A program made the position numbers and the translations under genes. DNA of 64,000 nucleotides. Source: Asterella californica (taxonomy: Eukaryota > Streptophyta > Marchantiopsida > Marchantiales > Aytoniaceae). The stretch is from the NCBI GenBank assembly GCA_036924285.1, contig JAYKYS010000001.1:28395501-28459500 (forward strand), in the 5' to 3' direction. Shown piece after piece: positions 56,096 to 64,000 of the stretch (the first letter of the stretch is position 1; each line of letters begins with the position of its first letter). Under the pieces are notes generated by a model that saw only the letters and a list, made by a program, of their open reading frames with translations, was not told the DNA's origin and ran no database searches.

Positions 56096-58323
56096 CTGAC
56101 ACGATCAGTCATAAAACGTGGCAGCAAGGATCACATTACTAAAAGAACTGGACAATAAACGTATTGTACTGCAAGAATCCATCCTGTGAGGATTACAGAA
56201 GTGGGTCTTCGAGCAAGTAGTAGGTGAGCTATACAACCTAGTAAGTACTTTAGGTCTGTTGGTAGTTCGGACCACGCCCACACTCTGAAGTCGGAAGGTA
56301 ACCCCCAAAATGCAGTGAACCCCAAGAAGTACTCAATAAATGCTCATCCATCTTAAGCTAAGTACTTGATTTCTGCGCGTCCCACTCTATGTTCTCCACC
56401 TTGTAGGCTCATACCTTCTAACAGAGAACTCACACAGTTGGTATGACGAACTTGTCAATACTACATGTAATGTATAATATACACCTGCTTTGTTTTCTCT
56501 GTCCTGCTACTTTCTTCTTCCCCCTACAACTGCAAGTAGAATTTCAGTTGTAACGGTTCTCATGGCTGGGAATGTTTTGTATTTCTTGTTCGATTTGCTT
56601 TTAGCCCTCTTTCGCTGTGGGCCTTTCTGCAGCCAGGCACTGCTGCTCATTCACAGCCTGAGGCCCCCGGCAGGAGGACTCGACCCCACCCCGCCCCGGC
56701 TATGGCTGGGAATGTACACTTTGCTTCAACAGAGAACTATACTCAATGACAAAGTTGTACTTCTCCTTCCGTCTGCCCTCCACGAACATGAATCTAACCT
56801 CCAAAATGGTCATAGTCAATAAGGGCGGAAACCATGGAGTGGAAGATGCTATGTCGCGGTACGGGCCTACAGCCCACGCTCTCAACGCTGCTGCTTTCGG
56901 AGTTCGTGAACTTCGTGCTTCGTCAGAAAAGTTGTACTCTGTCGACATTGTTTAGCCGGCCTGTGCTTCCGTTTTGGGAATTCTTTCGCTCGAATGTGCA
57001 AGGGAAGGCTCAGGCCGTAGCATGTACAGTGAAGTCAGCATATTAGGGTGACGTCGGCAGGAGGACAGATCACATGATTCACATCACCGTTACACGAGAA
57101 GTTTCCAGTCCTTGGCAACATTATCACTCACTCGACTCCCCATTCGTCTTGCTGCAGGGTCGTCTGTACGGTGTTCTACAACAGTAGACCTCGAGCTCGG
57201 TCACAGGAGGAGGTCCATACTTATCTACTTCAGTTACGTTGTTCCCTTTGAACTTTCATCACATAATCATCAAAATCAACATCTTCAGGCACAAGCTGTT
57301 GCGTCCGCTCGTGACGGATGGAAGTGATGTAAGACACAGTTCCAGAGCTTTTCATCACACGTTCTACTAAGTAGCCTATATGATGGCGTACTACCCGAGG
57401 AGTCAGTGGAAGATTGATTTTTCCATTTGACAGGAGGGAAACATGCAGCTCCAGAACATTAAAATATCGAATCTAACGAAAGCTGCTCAACATGACCAGC
57501 TGATAGGTCTCTATCAGTTGCATCTGCTCGCCACACCACGGTGCCATTCACGCATGCAGGAAGTTCAAAACCAAAGCTAGCACGAAGTGTTACCACCGAG
57601 GGTTGGTTCTTAGGTTACATAAAGCATCCTTAACGTGAATCTGCGGATCATAGATCTCGTGAAAGATTTGTGCAGCTTTGTGCACCTCAGTGAGTGTTGC
57701 ACTTCTTTCACGGAAGTGCCCGGGGCAGGTGTTACTCTGCATGCGCTCCCAGTTATGCACTCTGGGTTGCAGTTGTTCCTGTCTGCTTTTGTACTGGCCA
57801 GTCAGTCAAGTCAGTTCGTGATGCTGAAGCAGGTTTAATTCGACGCCAGACAGTGTTTGTCACCTGCAATCCCTAACCCCTGTAGTTTTCGTCAGGATTG
57901 CCGGTACAACAGGCCACTAGTGGTTCCCTTGCCTCAGCCTGCACCTGCGGGATCACGGGAAAACCCAAAACTGCCAACACCATGGAACAATTACAGGGTG
58001 ACGCTACACATCAAAGACCTTAGCAAGACTTGACTTGACGGAAGCTCAGATGCATTCATGTTCCCACCCGTATCTACCGTGTTGTGATCATTCGACAATA
58101 AATCTGTCCGTTGGTGGTACTGCGAGTTGGTTCTTCTTCAGTACATGAGAGGAACGATCTGAGCCCGAGCATCATCGTCTTCTTTTGTCTGGTAACTTAT
58201 GTAGGAGATTTGCTCACTGCGTGCAGGCCTGAAAACTCATCGGCTGTTAACCCACGTGCCCAAGCCCAAGATGTCCGTCGAAAACGCACGTTTGCTGGAC
58301 CTCACGCCAGTGAAACGACGATA

Positions 58324-58623
58324 CTAATCATTGCGCCATCTTCCGAGTGACCGTCGCAACATCTGCACATAGACGTGGTCTGGCCCTCGGCCTGGCAAGT
58401 CCAGGTTGGGATTCAATTCCGGGGGTTGGCTTGTGGGGATTCGCGGTCGGTGTTGAACCCTCACCTGCTGATCCTCATGAGCGACCCGCGAACTCGCAGC
58501 TGTAATCTGTGCAAGAGCACAAAGCCCAACGACGAAAATAGCTCTGAAAGAACGAAAACTCCATATTTTACAAGGAGAAAACAGCTCTAAAGGAAGTGAA
58601 AACAAAAATCTACATATGGACAT
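58324..58623 (-). CDS. Candidate small secreted peptide
   Basis: 99 codons from an ATG at 58623. A hydrophobic stretch (FRAIFVVGLCALAQITAASS, residues 28-47) resembles a signal segment, followed by a charged tail ending LPGRGPDHVYVQMLRR. No peptide-hormone family is matched. CAG/GTGAGG at about 58469 could be a splice donor. Speculative. Confidence 0.2.
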   Translation of the reverse strand: MSICRFLFSLPLELFSPCKIWSFRSFRAIFVVGLCALAQITAASSRVAHEDQQVRVQHRPRIPTSQPPELNPNLDLPGRGPDHVYVQMLRRSLGRWRND

Positions 58624-60584
58624 TGTTTGCTAAATATTTTCTTTCCTTCATGACGTCCATTTTGTCGTCGGAAGTACCATAGCATTAGGCATCGAATGTT
58701 TGGATCGTTTCTAGAGTCAGGACTTTCGACTTCTTGAAAGAGATTTTCTTGAAGTTTTATGCGGCTTGTCTCCAGACAGTGACAAGATAGAAGTACAATA
58801 GCAATAGGCATCGAATGTCTGGATCGTTCCTAGGGTCCACATGCTCGGCTCACCCTCTCGTTGTAACCCACTCCGCCGCTCGGCCATCTTGCTCACCTCG
58901 GCGTCCGACTCCTCTCGCGCGTCATCGCCCTCCCAGACCTTCCGTCCTGCATTTGGACTCGAGGAAACAGTGATTCCATGTCGTCTTGACAGTAGGATGA
59001 CACAAGGAGAACCTGCAATCAATTCCGATAGACACTTACTGAAAGAAACTCGGATCCCTACTTGTCTGTCATTCGCGGAAGCGAATACACCGATACAGTT
59101 GGACTTTCAGATCGTCAAACTTTCACACGTGTTTGATTGGCAGCAAACTCGTTTTGTGCGTACGAGAATGATACTGGTTATGAACCACTTTTAGGGTCTC
59201 TGATTGTCGCCTGGAACAGAGAGACAAAAAGAAACAAAGAAAGAGAGGAGCCAACTCAAGGGAGAGTGTCGGGATATCGGAATGGGTCCAGTTGAAACAA
59301 ATCAGTGAAGGGTTTCAGTAATGAGAGTGTCGGGAAATCTTGGTGGGTAGATCGAGTGGTGTAAAAGAGCGGACTAAGAGAATCGTTGTGGATTCTCAGG
59401 TTAAGGATGAGGTGCTTTTACTCTTCGGAGACGGACGTCGATGGTGAATGAGATAAATCATCTCTCCTGATTGTCTCGATGTTCGTCTTTTCACACTTCC
59501 GCACGTCGTAATACTTTTACACCGCATATTTGCAGACACGTTTCAGCACCTGGAATAAGGTCGTTCAGTGTCCACGTCTCCCGTAGTCTTTTTCGACCCT
59601 TAGATGTGTTAGATGTTTTCAGCTCTTAGCTGCCTAACGCAGGAGCTTCTCCGTGCCTATCGACAGTATGTGCTTTTAGTGGTGGACGTCCTTACGGGGT
59701 CAGGATGTTAGAGAATGTGAGTGATCCAGTTTGGATTGTCGCTGGGATGCACGCTGTTACCTAAGTTTGAGGTTATCAATTTGGATGCGTCTGGAGTGAC
59801 TAGGTCTCGTTCCAAAGGCAGTAGAATGCATTACGGATACTCCCGCCACATCGGTTTCGCTAAGTTCTAGTCGTCTGTGATAATGCATCATCTGTCTCAG
59901 CAACCCGCCATCGCTGGGCTAGATGGTAGACAGTCGCGCAAGTGAAAGGTTATGTGTTTACACTGCCTGGCTTTTCAGGCCTGTTCCTGATGCAGAGTTA
60001 CTTTGCCATGCCCATAATGGAACGAGGAAGAATGAATCGTTCCTTGCTGTTTACGTCTTCCACGCAAGGTTTTATTCCCTTTTATGACTTGGTAGAACCT
60101 GTCAAACGGTGTGGATGTTATGTTTGACATAATTAATTAGTTCCGCTGAGACGCACCTAGGGGTAAAGTCTGTTACCAGGAGTTGGAACACATTATCGTG
60201 TGGTTGTACCACAACTTTCTTTCTGATTAACACATGAATATGAACTGTCATACGCAAAACATCCAAAATAGAACCCTTGTTTCAGCTAGACCTTACTTTG
60301 GATCTTATCTCTGATTATATCTAGAAACCCTGTCATGTCCGCTTTCCTGCGTCTTGTTAAACCCTTCCCATCCTTGGGTGCATACAATTTTTCCCTGCTA
60401 GGATACACTGACAAGAATTTCAGCAGCTAGGCTTTTCATTCAAACTCGTCTCCATTACCAACTTCATGATTCTTGCAAGTAATCATCCACTTTTACAGCA
60501 GTTCCGCAAATAGCTATTCACACGACGAAAGCGGCAACTGTACATCCTTATCCATCGAAGTCATTCCTATCGCTCCATATAGGG

Positions 60585-60980
60585 CCACTCAAACCTAGTG
60601 TGTAATGGATTCCCGTAACTCTCGTAAAACCTTTTACAGCTTTCAGCCGTAAATTATAGTCATTGGACATATGCGATGAATGCTCGTAAATGAGATCTCC
60701 TTAACACCGTTGAAAATAAATGAATCGGATGAATGCAGACGTTCTGCAGTCACTAAACAAATTTGAACATTTTGCATTTACCTCTTCTCGTCTGAATCCT
60801 GGAATTTTTGTTACGGGGAAGAGTTTGAATCTCCATACTAGTAGTCCTGTATAGTCGTACAGTATAAAATATTGACGACTGTTAAAACTGTCATGCATTT
60901 CTCGAAGGACGAACTCCAACTTCAGTTATTACCAGTGCCTGCAGTTCTGCCAAGGCTGGAGAACTGGTTCAAGTCTAACT
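60585..60980. repeat. Dispersed repeat, copy 2
   Basis: Shares AGGGCCACTCAAA and the CTTCTCGTCTGAATCCTGGAA block with the copy at 55965-56095. No clean inverted termini or target duplication could be defined. Confidence 0.35.
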
Positions 60981-61890
60981 GGAATTGTCAATAGAAGTGG
61001 CTATAGGTGAAGGGAAACAAGAATCGGTCTTAAGATGATGTTTTTGGTGTTAATGACTAACCTTCTAAACTGAAGTGAACTGTTATTGAATTATAATTGA
61101 TGTCGTTCATGTGTACGAAACGGATTCGGAATAGTTATCAACATTACTCGTTCTTTGAGTCACCTGAATTCTTGACTTCCATGGTTACCCGGTTACTTCG
61201 TGCTCTAGATCTTTGTAGAACCAGAATTTCCGCTGTCGGTTATAACAGAGGGCGTCTATGTTCTTTACTTCAACTGGATTGAAACTTTTGTTCTTTGGTA
61301 GTTTATGACATCAAAGCATGCTACATCTGACCTTCATAACATGCTACTTCCACGGCATATCCCAGTCTAAACGTTACAGCCTCAAGTTAACAAACAACAG
61401 ATCATGAATATCTGCCAGTACAGAAAACAGGAGGGTTTGGCTTGGCCTCTAGTAGATGCGCGCAGATGCGTGTCCATGCAAGAGTCTCAGTTTGAAAATG
61501 GTGCAAGAAAGCTGTTACACGGTGCACGAAAGTAGACTGATTCAACTGTACTATAGCTAGTACAATGAGTCTTTATGGCCAAGGACCGTCCTGACCTCGA
61601 GATCCATGCTGTGATTAGAACGATTTGAACACAGTCAGATGTTGCACCGCAAATTTGCCAATGTCTGGATCGGATAAAAAATGGCAAGTACCTATAGCAT
61701 GCTCTATAAACTTCATGACATTTTTGATGTACATATATAGTTGAAAGTGCAGACACGCAGATTTTACTAGCTGCAAGGTCTTGCTCTCCGGCTGTTGTGA
61801 CAGTGCTGTACGTACTTCCAGCTCGAGCTTCTGTACAATTCCAGTATATCCAGCAGGCTTCATCTTCCGTGCACGTGGACGCCACGGATG

Positions 61891-61896
61891 TTTATT
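61891..61896 (-). other. Poly(A) signal of PR-1
   Basis: AATAAA on the minus strand, about 31 bases after the PR-1 stop. Confidence 0.5.
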
Positions 61897-61926
61897 ACTC
61901 CTCAACTGTCACGATCAATCTTTTCC

Positions 61927-62668
61927 TCAGTATGGCTTCTGTCCAACGTAGTTACCAGGTGGGTTGTAGTTGCAGACAGATATGGTAGCACCGCTGGAGC
62001 ACCTTGCACTTCCGCAGCCCAGAAACTGAGAGTTTCTCCAAACCACCTGTCAGTGATGACAATTACAGATATCGAATTCCGAGCGTCAAGATATCAAGAA
62101 ATTCAAGTTGGGATTAACTCACAGTACGAGCAAGACTGCTATTTGAATGTGATCCGCTTATCAGATAATTCCACCATTTATAAGGGCCATTTCGAAATCT
62201 CAAGTTCTTGAAATGATCCAAACAGAGGGTACGGTTCACTCGCGAGGGGTCGATAGATGAATAGGCACTTAACAATGGTGTACGTACCTGCGTGTAGTGG
62301 CCGCACACTTTACCAGCAGCGCAGCTGTTTGTGGGATAGTCGTAATACTGCCTTTCATTCACCCATGCACTGACTGCATCACCGGGAGTGCTTGCCCAAC
62401 TGGCCGAGTAGATGTTTTCACCGTAAGGACTATTGGACCGATGTCTCAAAGAACAGCCGTCAGATGCTAGCGTGTTCGCCCAGCTGGTGGCATAGTTCGC
62501 TATAGTCTGATTCCACTGAAGGCCTGCAACACCTACAGCTGTCCGAGCAGTATTATGTGGATTGACCCAAGCACTTGACTGACAAGCTGCTCCGCTGATG
62601 AGACTGAGAACCACAATACACCCAATAAGGGACTGAACCATGGCCAGTAAGTTCCTCGAGGACTCCAT
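61927..62668 (-). CDS. PR-1-like secreted CAP-domain protein
   Basis: Two exons, 62288-62668 and 61927-62046, with a GT-AG intron of 241 bases; 166 aa. The N-terminus carries a signal peptide (hydrophobic [18 protein letters not shown]), so the protein is secreted. The CAP domain shows the family marks: [56 protein letters not shown], then across the splice [17 protein letters not shown], and the final [15 protein letters not shown]. The six cysteines expected for three disulfides are present, with a few extra. PR-1 proteins are apoplastic and linked to pathogen defence; some bind sterols and some release CAPE peptides from the C-terminus. The length is normal. The splice joins the HYTQ and VVWR halves of a well-known motif, which fixes the junction. 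An alternative ATG lies nine codons in (MVQSLIG). Confidence 0.93.
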
Positions 62669-62802
62669 GGCTATCTCGACTGACTCGCTCGACGTTTAAG
62701 AATTCTGTTGGACAAAGCTACCCACTGAGTATACTACAGAACAGGCAGCTCATGAGCTAAGAAAACTTCCAACAAAAGTGTTACGATGGGGAAAGAGGAT
62801 GC

Positions 62803-62811
62803 CTTATATAG
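62803..62811 (-). promoter_or_regulatory. TATA box of PR-1
   Basis: CTATATAAGG on the coding strand, about 140 bases upstream of the ATG. This would give a 5' leader of roughly 100 bases. Confidence 0.6.
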
Positions 62812-62819
62812 GGATCCCC

Positions 62820-64000
62820 ACACTCTTGTCTCCAGGGCAGAAAACCCATATGGATGCCATTGGATCTATATCCATTAGATTAATGCTGTCTGGATCGGAG
62901 GACCTAGCTAGGGTCATGATGACTTCGAGGAGGTACTATGGAAATCACCAGGTCCTGGGCAAATAGCTGAAGAAATATCTGATTCACCGTCTGGAGCTCC
63001 GGGTCATGATCAGAAGTCAATTGCAAGATCTAGATCTACAAGAGACTACTGTACAACGTTAATCGTGCGAAAAGGAAAGGAATGCGCAAAGTCAAATTAA
63101 AAACCAATTTGAAAGCGAGTACGTGGACAAAAGTCTCGAAGCGTGTGATTTTCGTGGGAAAGAGGGGGACCACGCAGTCAAAGAGTTCAATCAGATGCGA
63201 AATGAAGAAGCAACAGGGAGAGACTGGTCCGAAGAGATGAGGGACAAGTAGAGGTAGTTCCTGGCGTGATGAAACGGTATATTATATGATATTCAGCTAC
63301 GAAACACTTATTGGCCAGTATGTTCAAACCCAGAAGCAGTGGACTCCCTTCCTGAGCAATGCCGTGACATACTAGTAGTAGACACAAGAGCTAACTTTCC
63401 ATGTGGATGCAATTCTGCTTACAAAATGTTTGATCTGAGTAAAGAAATCAAAATCATTCTGGTCTACAATATATATCCACGAATTTCAAGCCGCGTCCCA
63501 GTTTCCCAGATCCATAGTTTCTAACATGCGGAAGAGTCTATCATGTCCTGAGCGGGTATGTGGAGCTGAAGTCTTCTATCCGTACACCGACCTGGCATTA
63601 TCGCGATGGCATAATTTACACCAGTATGATAGATACGGCAAATACGTGTGCGTGACTAACCGCATTTCGGAGAGTCTCTGCTCGGCACTCACGAGCTTAA
63701 AGTTATTGATGGCGTTGCAACAATACTGGAAACAAACGCTAACGTTAGACTACGTATTACCTGTCTTCGGATTCCGTGGCAAATTAACGAGGGAAACAAT
63801 CGAGAAGTGTCTGATGAAGCTCTGATATTTCTGCAGGTGCACCAAGAGTGACTAAGAGTAGCAAACTGAAACTACCTCAAAACATTTGTCAGTGACAGGA
63901 AACTAAAGAAACAAGGTGCTGCGAAGCAACTGAATTGAGAGGCTAGGCATTTGGTAAAGAAGAGAAAGTCAATATTGCACGAGAAACTGAAATAAACTGG
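62820..64000. other. PR-1 upstream region, no gene recognised
   Basis: Probably PR-1 promoter and intergenic DNA. Short frames only. Confidence 0.4.

Larger units (their letters stand above)
51302..61890. other. Long intergenic stretch, no confirmed gene
   Basis: Many short frames, none with a recognised domain. Listed separately are two weak candidate ORFs and one dispersed repeat pair. The last few hundred bases may include PR-1 3' sequence. Confidence 0.35.

Noticed and set aside
61487..61885. Minus-strand 132-codon frame downstream of PR-1
   Set aside because: It follows the PR-1 poly(A) signal, has no motif and has random composition.
1..64000. tRNA or rRNA genes
   Set aside because: I looked for T-arm and acceptor-stem patterns and ribosomal landmarks by eye and found none. 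The only tRNA-like string is the primer-binding site of C2.

Overview
The window reads as nuclear DNA of a land plant, most likely a non-seed plant such as a bryophyte. That placement is an inference: it rests on a plant-only AP2/ERF transcription factor, a secreted PR-1 protein, plant-type Ty3/gypsy elements and a plant-type FCP1/NIF domain, and the species cannot be fixed from sequence alone. Most of the 64 kb is mobile DNA. Only two ordinary host genes are well supported, both on the minus strand: an ERF factor (28613-29716) and PR-1 (61927-62668, two exons).

Layout. 1-15323 is a cluster of related LTR retroelement copies. It holds a 770-aa coiled-coil ORF (2746-5058), a candidate LTR ending at 6568, a gag-pol unit (6824-12452), a decayed second copy of the coiled-coil ORF, and a second LTR copy ending at 15323. 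15324-19867 is a 5'-truncated decayed Ty3/gypsy element (C1) with its 3' LTR. 21288-22349 holds two foldback, Mutator-like non-autonomous elements, one with a perfect 9-bp target duplication. 22360-34562 is mostly unassigned apart from the ERF gene.

34566-51298 is bounded by a perfect 20-bp inverted repeat and a 3-bp duplication. It is best read as one large PIF/Harbinger transposon. It carries a Myb/SANT-like ORF (+), a decayed DDE transposase (-), and between them a four-exon gene joining an acidic/unknown domain, a coiled coil and an FCP1/NIF-type HAD phosphatase domain. Three arrays of a GTGCGAC motif lie inside it. An almost complete Ty3/gypsy element (C2, 42276-50790, minus strand) sits just upstream of the transposase start.

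C1 and C2 are the same family. Both keep a G GGT TTT slippery heptamer, a 6-nt spacer and a covarying 12-bp stem-loop where the gag-protease frame meets the -1 reverse-transcriptase frame, which looks like programmed -1 frameshifting. The two LTRs of C2 differ by an internal inversion of about 390 bp, which must have happened after insertion. Many stops in the retroelements are CAG to TAG changes, as expected from decay of methylated CHG sites.

51302-61890 and 62820-64000 hold no gene I can recognise.
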